A stretch of DNA of 64,000 nucleotides from Haematococcus lacustris (lineage: Eukaryota; Chlorophyta; Chlorophyceae; Chlamydomonadales; Haematococcaceae). Shown here piece after piece: positions 44,701 to 56,088 of the stretch. The stretch covers positions 8,708,100-8,772,099 of the forward strand of contig JASKMD010000026.1 of the NCBI GenBank assembly GCA_030144725.1. The letters are read 5' to 3'. The notes beneath the pieces were generated by a model. That model had not been told where the DNA came from. It did no database searches and was given only the letters and a program-made list of their open reading frames with translations. Position numbers and translations under genes: made by a program. Position 1 is the first letter of the stretch. Each line of letters opens with the position of its first letter.

Positions 44701-45857
44701 CCAGCACCAGCAGGTCGTTGCAGGTGTGGGCAAAGGCCAGGGCGGTGATGGCGCAGCCGCTGACCTGCACTGCCTGGTGGCGCCCTGCACTCAAGCAGGG
44801 GAAGGCGCAGGGTCCAGGGGGTGGGCCAGGGCACGAGGGGGGATAGCCGGGTCAGGCTGGCGTTGGTGTTCGTGGTGGCGCAATGTATTGCAGCGTCACG
44901 CTGAAGCAGCTGGCAACAAGTCACCTCCAGTGGTGAGGAAGGGTGGGTGCGCAGGCAGGTAGGCAAGCAGGCGGGCAGGCAACGAAAGGATGCGGTGGTG
45001 GTGGTGGTGGTGGTGGTGGTCGTCGCCAAATATAGGTTAATGAGGAAGGTGTGCGGGGAGCCCTGCGCATTGCCAGGCGCTGTGAGGTGCTAGTGAGGTG
45101 CGAGCCATGGGGCCGCAGCTGGCTGCCTCATCAGGCAGGGCTAAACAGCCCACAGCCTTGCCACCCACCCACCCATGAAACCAGAGGTGGCACCAGCAGC
45201 CAGGTGGCCACCCTCAGCCTGGCCTGGCCCAACCGCTTGTCTGGACTGGTCTGTCACTCTGTCCCCATTACTGCTGTTAGAAGCAGCAGCGGGGGCTTGG
45301 GCAGCAGTGGTGCTGGGCTGTTGCATGAGGCCAGTCTGGGAGGATCTGGGCGAGTGGGTGGCACTTGAGTCTGGGTGAGTGCTTGCATTAGGGCTCTTTA
45401 AGGGCTCAGGTGCATCAGCATCTTGCACCACACCCTCTGCCTGACTGCTGAGCCGCTCAAGGGCCACTGAAGGGGTGATAGTGAGGCTGCTGCTGCTCCT
45501 GCTGCTGCCTACGGGCACCCCTGCAGCCTGGCTGGGCTGCGGGAGCTCTTGTGAGCTGGTAGACAGGATGCCTGATGCCTGCCGTCTTGCTGGGGTGGAG
45601 GCTCCAGCAATCGTTGACTGTGCTGAGCAAGTTGTATCGTATTGAAATGATGAAGACTGTGGCCTGGGCACGGTGGCGGTGCTTGCGATGTGGAGCTGCA
45701 GCGCATTGCATTCAGCTGCTGCATCGCGTCGCAGGTAGCTGCGCAGTTCATCGTACGACAAACCGCTAGAAAGCCTGAATTGTTGACGAAATGCTACGCA
45801 ACGGGGGTTTGCGGACAATAGACAGTCACGCAACGCTTCATAGTCATTCAGCCCCAT
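41724..45857 (-). CDS. WD40-like repeat protein
   Basis: Start at ATG 45857 (MGLNDYEALRDCLLSANPR, SYDELRSYLRRDAA), followed by a Ser/Ala-rich region to about 45180. WD-like strands are scattered over later exons: AITALAFAHTCNDLLVLADS (about 44750), GAVTDLTWSADNSRLLSSS and EEGVAIWDATG (about 44330-44250), FCLNANLALLGTGQGCLEVV (about 43680), HHVAAGDSSGWVHLLRVE (about 42610), TPILLGCASGGTVAVLRI (about 42420), and the last repeat HRAAVSRLAWAFDESRLAS and ADTSGCLLLW before the stop at 41724. Such proteins form beta-propeller scaffolds; the partner is unknown. Exon limits are only approximate, and one polyGln-encoding CAG run (about 44390-44450) is intronic or near-intronic. The N-terminal region is not recognised. 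Confidence 0.65.
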
Positions 45858-46124
45858 CTCAGCTTCCGAAATACAACATGTGAAAAACACTGTAGTAATA
45901 GATTGGGTCTCTCTTTGACGGGTTTGGACCGTAAGGGTCATCAGGGTTGCCTCCTAGGACAGCCCCTCCCCCAGCCGACACCTTGATTTCGGTAATAGCT
46001 GCAGCAGAGCGGCCCCACAGCAGGTGTACCAGCAATGTCTCAAGACATTGCCCTGCTATAGCGATTACCCGTAGGTCAACTGTACGTCACCCTGACGGCT
46101 TGCTAGCCATGGCAGATATTGGCA

Positions 46125-46688
46125 ACCCCCTTGTCCCTCACTAGGGCCTCCATTTAAGCCGGACCAGTAGTGGCCACTAGCAGCCACTAGCGGAAATATA
46201 CTAGTGGGCAATACTAGCCCGACTCAAATTGTGTTATTGAGCTGCGTGGAGTAAACCCAGTGCACATGCCACATGAGCGCCTACCACCTACATTAGTGCC
46301 TGACCCATTAGGGCTATTGTGTAGAGTTGGCATGACAAAACATGCACTGATTGTGAGCTGATGACAGCTCAGATGGGGGCCAACACACTACTGTGCCGCA
46401 GCAGGCTGCTGCTGCTGCTGGGCCTTTGGTGGGTTGTCTCGCAGCCGCTTGTAGCCCAGGCCAGGGTACTCCTTGCCCTTGGCTGGCAGAGCTCCCTGCT
46501 CTGGCCAGTAGCACAGCTCCAGCGGCCGCCACCTGCTCTCCCCAATGCGCTGCATGTTCAGAGCTGCATTGCAGTCCCTGTCCCTGTCTACATTTGCCTG
46601 CCACCGGCCTTCGCACCGCCAGCTTTTACAGCTTACTTGGGAACACCAGACATAGGTTGCAGGTCGATTGAAGTAGCCTGTCCATATG
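46125..46688 (-). mobile_element. Fanzor copy E, 5'-truncated, chimeric 5' end
   Basis: Element strand is minus. Encodes only DRDCNAALNMQRIGE, RWRPLELCYWPEQGALP, YPGLGYKRLRDNPPK and a Gln-rich end, then the common tail to 46125. At its 5' side the Fanzor sequence stops at about 46580 and switches to a segment also found at 41352-41475. A 14-bp direct repeat, GGCAGATATTGGCA, flanks the whole insert (46111-46124 and 46689-46702). Confidence 0.88.
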
Positions 46689-46714
46689 GGCAGATATTGG
46701 CAGCCCAGCCCACA

Positions 46715-49700
46715 TTACGGCACTGTCACCGGCTGCCCCAAATCCTCCAGGTCAGGGAGGCCAGCTGCAGGGAGCAGGCCCATGGCTTCCTGCGCAGCCT
46801 GCCGCCGGGCAGCTGCCACTGCCGCCGCACCCAATGCCGCAGCCCTGGATGGCCGGCAGGGCAGCCGCTGGCCCACCTTGTTCCCAGAGGTTAGCTCACC
46901 GGCAGGGCCAGGCACCAGCAATGCTGCCTGACATACAACGTCAGCGTCCCCCTGCCCCTCACTCATGGACAACTGCGCCTGACACACTTGGCGGCCAGAC
47001 CGCCGCCGCCCACCCCCCTGCTGCTGCTGCTGCTGCTGCTGCTGCACGACAAGCTGACCGCACGCTCCAGCAATGTCGCTGCCCTTCTCCTGACGTACGG
47101 TGCTGGCCAGCCCATACTTGCTCCGTAGCACTGCCTGGAAGGCTGCTATGGCCTGAGGGGCAGGGGCCTGGTAGCGCCGCACCCCAGCTGCTGCTGCTGT
47201 TGCGGACCCCTCCCCCAGGCCCTCACCACCTGTCCCCACCTCCCCTGCATGGCTGTGCGGGGGCCCAGCTGACCCTCGCCCCTTGCCGCTGATGGCATCA
47301 GGCTGGGGTTGTGTCACACAGTCTATGCCCGTTCCCATACTGCAGGTACCACCGTCTGCTCGCTGCTTTGCACAGCCCCGAGGGAAAGGGGCGTGGCTGC
47401 CATCTATGCAGCCGCACCCCTTGCTAGCTGTTGGCTGCGAGTTGAGCCCTGTAGCTGCTGTGGATGCGGGTGGTGAGGCTGCAGGGGGCGGGTGGTTTGC
47501 TGCTGTGCAGGTGCTGCCAGAGGTGGCTGGAGCCTGGGTGGTAGGGGTGGGCGTGTAGGAGGGTGTGGCAGGGCCGCTGGGGTCCACTGGGTTCCATGGG
47601 ATCAGGTTGATGAGAGGCCGAGGCCGGTGGCTGGCTAGCAACGCCCCCAGCTGGTCAGCATGCTCCTCCCCTGCACATCAAGCATGGCATGGCAGGCAAG
47701 CATGCTTGCACCTGGATGGCATGGCAAGCATGGCCATGTACCTGCTCATCACACTCCTTGCCCAGCAGGTCACACACATGCACATGTGGCAGCTTGCAGG
47801 CAGGCAGTCTACAAGCCTGCCCTCACCCTTGCCCCGTTATGGGCCTGCCCTGTACACAGCAGCAGAGCTGCCAGGCAGCCAGGCAGCTCTTCCTGCCTAG
47901 ACAAGGTCCATCAGCGGCCTGACCTGTGTGCTGTTATCACAAGCTCTGCATGTACGCAAGGGACGTGCAATGCTTGTTGGAGGTCACTGCTTGCATACCC
48001 CTGCCGGGCAAGGTGCAGTCGTCAAGCAGGTGCAGTTACCAGTGGTGTCATATGCCATGATGCCACTCTCCACCTGCTGCCCTCCCTCACCATCATTGAC
48101 GCCTGCCAGCAGCACATACTCCATAAACACCCGCATGCCACTGGCCTCCTCATAGCCACGCACTGCCTGCATGCCAGCGCACACACACCGCGTCACCGGA
48201 GCTGGCCAGCAGAGGCAAGCGTCCAGGGGTGGGGGCTCAGGCCAGTCGAGTGCTGGCTGTGGGGCCCAGAGAAGGGGTAGGGTGCAGCAGCTGGGTCAGC
48301 CCTCCTGCCCTCACTGGGGCTGCTGTCCACCTTGGTGCGGGTTTCACGCTGCCCAGCCGCAGCCCAGCCTGGCCAGCTGGCCTGCAGCGCTCTGGCTTCC
48401 ACGCAGGAACCAAAACCACCAAAGCCACTGGGTTTGCAACCCTAAGCTACCCTAACAACCCTGAGCTCCCCAGAAGCCTGCAGCAGGTCAGCAGATCAGC
48501 CAGGAGCCTGCAAGGCTGGCATACAGACATACCAGCGTCCGCTGCCCAACAACCCTACACTCCCCAGAAGCCTCCGGCAGGTCACGCACCTCCATCAGTG
48601 GCCCCAGCTGCCAGGTTGCGGCGGAGGGCACCAGGCTGCAGCGCAGCTCCTGGGAGGGGGCGTGCAGGCTCAGTGCCAGGCTAACCCCCTGTAGCACACC
48701 AGCTGCGCAGAGGGTAAGGCACTGCTGCCCGATTGCTTGCCTCCCTGCCAGCCTGCCCACTCATTAGCTGGCCTGCCGCCTGCTGCTGTGTACCTGGCAT
48801 CTTCACGGCTACTCAAGTAGCCAGAGCCATAGGGCAGGGAGGGAGGTGATACGGCATGAAGCACCAAGGCAGCAGCAATGCACAAGCACGCCCCCTGCAT
48901 TGTAAGCAGCAGCCAAGTGGAGCCTGCTATACTCCTCATCAGCCTCAAACTGCCACTCCCTGTTTCCCTATTTGCCTGCCTAACCACCCTGGCACCCAGC
49001 CACCTACTTACCCACCGACTGACCCACATGGCAGCCTGCATGCCTGCAGCACTGCTGGGCCGCTGACGCTGCTGCTACTGCTGTGTGGCCGAGAACATGG
49101 GGCTGTCCCTGCCCAATCCCAGCCTAGCTGCATTGCAAATTCCATCGCTGACACAAGGCTGACACCAGCTCTGCCGGGGTGCCCTGTCAGCCAGGGCAGT
49201 TGTACTCAGCTTGCAGCCCCTCAGCAGAGTGTCAATGTCCATGAGCCAGGTGATGGCGGCTGCCAGGTGAGCAGGACGACCAGGGCTGTCCCCCCAGCAC
49301 CTTGAACCAGGCCTGTGCCAGGCTTACCCGGGGTCCTGCTTGCTTGATGTTTTCCTGCTGGTCATCCCGTTCTTGCCTGATGTTGAGTTCTCACAGTGCG
49401 CTGCTTGCGCTGTCTCACCGGCATGTCCTGGTGCAGCTGGCGTATGCGGGGCAGCACGCCCACTGTGGAGATGGTGACGTGTCGCCGGGCCAGGCCCCAT
49501 AGCTCAGGGTCAGTCAGGGCCAGCACTGCGTCGCGCACTGCGCTGTAGTTGGCCAGGGGCTCACCCATACCCTGCGGGGCCAACCAGGGGGGCGGCACAC
49601 ACACCACACACACACACACATATCACACACACACACAAACACACACCTTGAAAGCTGCCCCTGCCCTGGAGGCAAGGCAAGCTGCCTGGGTGGTGTGCTG

Positions 49701-51362
49701 GTGGCAGTCACAAGGGGTAGCAAGGGCAACAAGGGAGGTGGTATCTGGAGGTGGCGGCAACGGTTAGGAGCAGGGCTACTCGAGCTGGAGCAGCACAAGG
49801 TGAGCACGGGAATGAGCCAGAGACCTCAAATGTGTGCTGTTAAAGGCCTGGGGAGTGGGCAGGAGGAACGTCACACAGCCTGCCATGGGCAGTCACACCC
49901 TCAAACAAGCCGACAGGTATTGGGATGTGGACTTGGACTTTAGCAAGCTACCTTGAGCTATGTTTGTAGGAGTGTCTACTGTGTTGGCTGCAGCCGGCCA
50001 ATGTAGCTTGCAGGGAGCAGGTAGCGTGGCGGCAGCTGAGGTGGCGTAGCCATTGAGTGCACATGGCAGCAGCATTCCCAGGCTCACCAGTGCAACTGAC
50101 GACTGACCATGAAAACGATGTTGCGTACTTTTGCCAGGGAGCTGGCATGGATGAGCTGCTCCAGGATCTCGCCACAGCTGAGGTTTGCCTTTAACCCCAT
50201 GGAGCCTGATGGGATGCGGGGTGCAGGGCAGCTGCTGGCCAAGCCGGGCCTGGCGCCGCTTGGCTGAACCATGGCGTCAGGCACCCGCCCAACACAATGA
50301 CCACCCTCAGCAATTGTGCTGTTTGCAGGAGACACCAGAATTTCCTGCTCTCGTCCCATCCTCTGTCACTGCCCCACCATGTAACCTGCTCCCTACCCTA
50401 ACGCTTGCCCGGACCCCTGCCAACCCCCCTGCGCTGGCCTGGCCTGGCTCACTGCGCATCGTCAGCACCCACCTGTGGCGCAGAAGGTGCAGCCCATGGC
50501 GCACCCTACTTGGCTGGACACACACAGGGTGGCCCGCTGGTGGCCCCGCTGCAGGCCCCCTGCTGCAGCCGCTGGCATTGCGGGCGGAGCTACTGGAGCA
50601 ATTGGGTGGAGGGACGGGGGGCCTGAGGCATCAGAGCTGGAACACTGGGGGCCAGCGTTGTCTGCCTCTTGTTTAGCTGCATGTATGTTGCATGGGGTTT
50701 GGCAGCTGGAGTGCGTGCTGTCACTGCCTGACTCGCATGCAGCGAAGCGACCTGTGCGCAGCAGGGAGCAAGGCTGCTCTGGACAGGCACTGCTGATATC
50801 ACAAGCTCTGCATGTTAACATGGGACGTGCAATGCCTGTGGAAGATCACTGCTTGCATATCCCTGCCGGGCAAGGTGCAGTCGTCAGGCAGGTGCAGTTA
50901 CCAGTGGTGTCATATGCCATGATGACGCTCTCCACCTGCTGCCCTCCCTGGAGCTCCACCAGCAGCTTGATTGTGCTGCCATCAGTTGAGCGCTGGCATT
51001 GAATGACTCTGCAGCCAGGGTTGCAGACCAAACTCAGTCAGACAAGCAGAATACGAGAGGAGGAGCCACTGCCAAGGTCATGGCCTGCACCACTGTTCCC
51101 AGTGTAGGGCAGGGTACATCTCTCACCGGCTGGTCATCCTTGCAAAGCTGTTGTCCAGCAGCTTAATGGCTGCTTTGGGTAAGCCGGGCATGTCGGACCA
51201 GCTCGCTCGCGGGTGCCGAATAAGGTAACTCCACACGCGTGCCGCATGTACACGCTTGACCCCAGCTTCCTGGAAACACCGCAAAACTGCTGGGATATCC
51301 CACACAGACGTCGCGTGTGCTTGCTCCTGGTTGACAGGCGGCGCTCCTGTAGCCCTCATCAC
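46715..51362 (-). CDS. rlmN-like: RlmN/Cfr-type radical-SAM rRNA methyltransferase
   Basis: Methylates the C2 of an adenine in rRNA or tRNA (A2503 in bacterial 23S) using a [4Fe-4S] cluster and S-adenosylmethionine; in algae probably organellar. Exons (minus): 51362-51127 ([18 protein letters not shown]); 51008-50902 ([19 protein letters not shown]); about 50550-50473 ([19 protein letters not shown], cluster CxxxCxxC); 50205-50108 ([20 protein letters not shown]); 49571-49419 ([34 protein letters not shown]); 48688-48590 ([20 protein letters not shown]); about 48166-48091 ([15 protein letters not shown]); 47670-46715 ([12 protein letters not shown] ... [27 protein letters not shown]). Splices restore family motifs at each joint. 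The last exon has a ~95-residue Gly/Pro/Ser insert between LIPWNPVD and the C-terminal [11 protein letters not shown] block, plus a polyGln tail. No transit peptide was recognised. Confidence 0.88.
47933..48090. repeat. Duplicated exon-2/intron-2 fragment in RlmN intron 7
   Basis: About 158 bp nearly identical to 50797-50955 in the same orientation. It carries the exon-2 sequence encoding GGQQVES(G)IMAYDTTG and its GTAACT donor, but sits directly after the exon-7 donor at 48090. It would be spliced out; it is a dead exon copy. Confidence 0.85.
49185..49335. repeat. RlmN intronic segment duplicated at 51500-51665
   Basis: Shares CAGCCAGGTGAGCAGGACGA-type and AGCACCTT(G/T)AAC blocks with 51500-51665 upstream of the gene. 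Together with the exon-2 copy this shows repeated local duplication at this locus. Confidence 0.75.
49602..49651. repeat. (CA)n microsatellite
   Basis: Runs of CACACA in an RlmN intron just upstream (in gene sense) of exon 5. Confidence 0.9.
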
Positions 51363-52927
51363 TATCTTAACACATAACCTAGTAGACTAAGAGTTTCAGG
51401 ACACTGCAGAAAATCGAACAACACGTGCTGAAAAAAATGTCTCCTTCCACTCGAGGCACCTGGAGGCTGCCACCATGCTGCCACCTCTGACGGGGTGGCC
51501 TGTCAGCACTGGCATGGCCCGGTGGGCTCACACAGGCAGGGCAGTTGGACCCAGCTGGCAGCCCCTCAGCGGAGCGCCAACCTCCACAGGCCAGATGACG
51601 GAGTCAGCCAGGTGAGCAGGACGACCAGGACTGTCCCACCAGCACCTTTAACAATGCCAGTGCGAATCTAGAGCTGTCACACAGTCTTGCTTAACCTAGT
51701 CAGGAAAAAGGTGTCTCCTCCACTGGAGGCACCTGGAGGCTAGAGCATGACCCGGTTTGTTAACCCAAAGCTAACATGGGTTAGGCCCCGTTTCCAATGG
51801 CCCGGAGTTGGAGTTGGACATGTCTCGACTTAGAGCCGCTGCTCATTGGTGCTCCGCCCATTTGTGTTGCTAGCTGCGATGGATGCGATTAAAGTGAATA
51901 ACGCGAGGGACATACGGCGCCGCACTGCCCGCCGACGATGCCTGGCTCGGCTGTTTCTTACATGCTGGACGTTTGTCTGCTTGTCTGCTTGTCTCTCTGA
52001 CTTCGACGTTAGGTGACTTCGACTTCGTGAAGCGGTTTGCAGTGAATGTTGTAATTGCAGCGGAACGAGTCTGACTACTCAATCGATTCAGGTGGAGATG
52101 TTTTACATGTGTTGAAGCCAGTCAGGTCAGGTCACATGCCAACGCAAGCAGGGCGCAGAAAACACATGACGCAAAGCGCAAAGAGTGTCCGAGTGCCACA
52201 CATGCTTAGTTTTAGTCTAGTGCTTGTTGGCAGCAACACGAGTAGCCTTGCGCTCTCTCCCTTGCAGCTGATTGATTGTGTCAGCTGCCTTCTTGTAGAC
52301 ACCAACAGCTCCAGCCAAGCAGACAAACACATTGCAGTCCGTCAAAAAGCCCGTGGTCTTCTTGAGGCTCTTGGCACTTTGGGACAAAAAAGGCAGACAC
52401 TGCATGCTCCACTGTGCATGGCATAGGGCAACCAAGCCCTAGCTGCAGCCCTGCCACCCTGCCAGCTGCTGCCAGGGGTGTGGGGGAGTAGGGAGGTTGC
52501 ATCAGCCCTGTCACCCTGCCAGCTGTTGCCAGGGGTGTAGGGGAGGTGGGAGGCTGCAGCAACAGGCCAGGGGCGGGGCTGTGCTGCCCAGCTGCTGCTC
52601 CTCCTCCTGCTCCTGCTGATGGCCCGGGGCCCCACAGGCCAGACAGGAACAGGTGCTTCTCGATGTAAGCTAAGTCCACCTGGGTGCCATGTACATAGCC
52701 CTGTGAGAGGCTGGCTCAAGGGGTGATGAAAGCTAGTGGGCTCCCACCACTGGTCCCACCCATGATGCAGTTGCTGCCACAGGGGCTGTTGCGGCGGCAG
52801 CTGTGAGTGTTGCTGACGCACCTAGGTATTGCAACGACAAATGCCTTCACTACATCAACACCTAAGCATTTGTACTATGCCAGTGCTATGCCACTTGTAC
52901 TTATTGAGCGCCTTGTGATACGCGTAG
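51363..52927. other. Intergenic with repeats; weak minus ORF
   Basis: A CTCC(A/T)CT(C/G)GAGGCACCTGGA word recurs near 51450 and 51718. 52281-52821 has a minus-strand ORF (VDLAYIEKHLFLSGLWG, then LLQPPTSPTPL-type tandem units at about 52440-52555) that I cannot assign. Nothing else seen. Confidence 0.4.
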
Positions 52928-53956
52928 GGTCACCCCGGCCGTTGGTCCCGCCAATCCGTGCCAGGCCTGACGCTCACACCACGCGCTAGTGAAGGGTAGC
53001 TGACAGATAAGTCACCCGGTAAGAATTCCGACAATGCTGCGAAAATTTATCTAACATACGTCGGTATTTTGCCCAGCCTCCGAACCAGGCCCCCCCGCTT
53101 CAGGACCTTACCCAATACGATTAGATGGTCCGCGGGCGCAGCGCTGCGCCCTGTCAACCCGAGCCGTGACCCTGTGACCTCTCACACACAACGCAGCACC
53201 TGAACGCCGAACGCAGACTGTGTGCCTCATAGTGTAGTGTCTTGCAGGTGAGGCGCCAGCCAGCAGCCACACAGCATTCGCGACCAGCCATAGCATACAT
53301 GCGCCCTGGTCGAGCGAAAGGAGCAAAAGGAAAGGTGCGCTGTTGACGAGCTAGCGGAACAGCGAACAATCGATTGGAAAAGTCTGTGGCTGCTTGCAGG
53401 TGGACTTCCAATGGCTAGGAGGCTACGCAGCGAAAAGGTGCAGCTAGTGAGCGCAGCCACAAACAACAAGGAGCTTAGAGCGGCAGAGCGGAGGAGTATT
53501 GGAGGAGCCTGGAGCGCAGGAGCAGTTGTGAGCCAGGAGCCAAGAAGTGCAGCCAAGGAAAGCAGCTTGGCAGAGCTGCCAGGGATAGCCAGGAGCAGTC
53601 AGGAGCAGGCATGAACAGTTGTGAGCGGCAGCAATAAACGGCACCCATGAGCAGCGCCCTCCCCTCCTTGCCATCCCCCCCTTCACCCCACACCCAACCC
53701 CCTCCCCCCCCTCACACACTCCAATTAGCAAGTGGTGAGTGGCTATCCCTTGCAACTATGCAGCTCTATGTACCTAGTCTGACCCCTAGCATGCCCTTGT
53801 TTGCTGCAGGTTCCAATGGTCACACCCCTTCCCTTTTCCCACTACCACCACTAGCACCTCCCCTTCCCTTCCCTTTTCCGACACGCCCACCCCCTCCCAG
53901 TCCGCCGACAAACCCCTCACGCCCAACCCCATCCCCAACTCAATGGTACCCTCCCT

Positions 53957-54185
53957 CCCCATCTCCCCTCCCCTCCCCTCCCCTCCCCTCCCCTCCCCTC
54001 CCCTCCCCTCCCCTCCCCTCCCCTCCCCTCCCCTCCCCTCCCCTCCCCTCCCCTCCCCTCCCCTCCCCTCCCCTCCCCTCCCCTCCCCTCCCCTCCCCTC
54101 CCCTCCCCTCCCCTCCCCTCCCCTCCCCTCCCCTCCCCTCCCCTCCCCTCCCCTCCCCCCCCTCCCCTCCCCTCCCCTCCCCTTG
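53957..54185. repeat. (CCCCT)n array, about 225 bp
   Basis: About 45 nearly perfect CCCCT units, i.e. AGGGG on the minus strand, with one CCCCCCC irregularity near 54160. Open in several frames only because the period is short; not a gene. Confidence 0.97.
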
Positions 54186-54938
54186 GCTGGCCTGCGCTTG
54201 TAGCCACAATGCCAATGCTACTGCCAGATGTGCTGGTGTTGTTAGTGCCTTTGCTATTGCTAATGCTGTGCCAGTGGTGGTGCGGCTGCCAGTGGGACAT
54301 GACATGGCAGGTCTGACGTGCAAGGTGAATGCCTTGATGGCTTGGATGGCAGGCACGTCAACAACAGCAGTGACATTGCTAGACTGTGGTGGACAAGCAT
54401 GCAGCTAGGAGCAGCAGCTAGGAGGCGCTTGGAGCGACAGCCAGACTTTAGGTGAGTGCACATGCTGTTAGCCCAGCCTGCCAAACTCTGGTCATGCATG
54501 TCCTTGTTAATAAGCTTGTTGGGGCTGAGCTGGCTGATGTTTGCTTGCAGTTGGAGGCAGCTGGAGCATGACAAGTGTAGCATGGCTTGGTGATTGCAAG
54601 CAAGGCCTTGAGCGAGCACCCTGGAGCGGGCAGCCTGGAGCGCGCAGCCTAGAGCGGGCAGCCAGGAGCGGCAGCCAGGAGCGGCACCCAAAATTGGCAG
54701 CCAAGGGTGGCAGCCAGGAACAGCACCCTCTCCTCTCCTCCCCTGCCCACCCCTACCTTGCATCATCTCACATCCCTCATCCCACATCCCAGTCAGCTGC
54801 CATAAGGCAATAAGGCAAGCGCAAGCCTCCATGAGTCCGCTGTTGTGTGGTTAGTGAAGCATGGCTGCGGCAGCCAGGAGTTGGGTGCTATGGGGCAGTA
54901 AATGCAAGCCCATCCCTTCTTTGTTGCAGGTTTGACGG

Positions 54939-56088
54939 TCACCCTCCTGCCTTTTGGCCCCTTCCTCCTAGGTTCCCTCTCCTGTCCCACCACCTCCAAA
55001 TCTTCCCTCTCCTGTCCCACCACCTCCAAATCCGCTTGGGCGGGCAGCATGGAGCGGGCGCTAGTAGTAGCGACCAGCCAGCCCACTCTAGCCATGCCAT
55101 GCCCACACACCACACTAATCCAGCCCATCCCTCCCCCAAGGGGACGGCAGTAGGAGAGCCAAGCCAAGCACATGGGGGGTTGCCGGTCTGTACTGTGCGC
55201 CATAGCAAAAGCGGCACCCAAAATTGGCTGGTGAGCAGGGCAGAGGACAAGGCAGGGGTCTCCTGCTGCAGCCCTGGGCTGGTGAGCAGGGCAGAGGACA
55301 AGGTAGGGGTCTCTTGCTGCAGCCCTGGGCTGGTGAGCAGGGCAGAGGACAAGGTTGGGGGTTGCTGCTGCTGCTGCTGCAGCCCTGGGCTGGTGAGCAG
55401 GGCAGAGGATAAGGCAGGGGGCTGCTGCTGCATCCCTGGGCTGGTGAGCAGGGCAGAGGACAAGGCAGGGGGCTGCTGTTGCTGCAACCCTGTCTCTGTG
55501 TGATGGTCAATGTGAGTGGTGAAGGGGGTATCAAGAGGGAGGTGCTCATGCTGCAGTTCTAGGCTAGTGGGCGAGTCTGGGAGGGGGTGGAGTCCTGGCT
55601 GCTGCATTGCTACCCTCTTTTGCCGCTTCTTTTCTGCACTCTTTCCAGGCCTTTCTGGGCAGTTGGCCTGCAGGGAAGAACATGTTGTCATGATGATGCG
55701 CTGGATGGGGCTGCTACACCAAGCACACCTTCTTCTTTTTCAGTAACAGGAGTGTTTCCAACCCCGTCTTGCCCTCATGAAGCATTTGGGCGATGAACGC
55801 CCAGCCCTCAGGCTCCTCACTACTAAGCTGTGTCAACATGAACAGTATGTCATCAAGCACACTTGGGTGTTTCTCGTGCACTTTGCTGAGGACTGGGCCG
55901 CGAGCAATCAATAAATCGCAACTCCTATTCTTGGCTGCGGAATAGCCGATGAGCTCAAGCAATGGGTTGCGTTCACTGGCTCTTATAATGAACTCCTCAA
56001 ATGAATTCCGTTTCCGGCTTTCGGCTTTCAGGCGCCTCCTCCTATCCTGCTTTTTGGCCTCGCTAGTACCACAACCATCTACTTCCAT
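54939..56088 (-). CDS. Transposon-borne gene with C-terminal peptide repeats
   Basis: Not recognised. Exon 1 (56088 to about 55733) encodes a basic start (EAKKQDRRRRLKAESRKR), then FEEFIIRASERNPLLELIGY, SCDLLIARGPVLSKVHEKH, PSVLDDILFMLTQLSSEEPE and GWAFIAQMLHEGKTGLETLL, ending in Lys codons at a GTGTGC donor. Exon 2 (from about 55680) encodes CPERPGKSAEKKRQKRVAM, a Pro-rich part, then five or more units of SSALLTSPGLQQ(Q/E). The reading ends at 54939. Exon 1 looks like a folded helical protein; the repeats are the minisatellite at 55226-55490. It may be a captured host gene or the element's own protein. Confidence 0.5.
55226..55490. repeat. Minisatellite, units of about 51-63 bp
   Basis: Five units beginning GCTGGTGAGCAGGGCAGAGG at intervals of 51 to 63 bp, varying by multiples of three through CTG number, so the minus-strand frame is kept. 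Confidence 0.92.

Noticed and set aside
45001..45023. (GGT)n run as coding polyGly
   Set aside because: Lies between WD40-gene exons with splice signals nearby; treated as an intronic microsatellite.
53647..54408. 253-residue plus-strand ORF rich in Pro-Ser-Leu, and the matching Gly-rich minus ORFs
   Set aside because: It is open only because the (CCCCT)n array has no stops in any frame; no conserved sequence flanks it.
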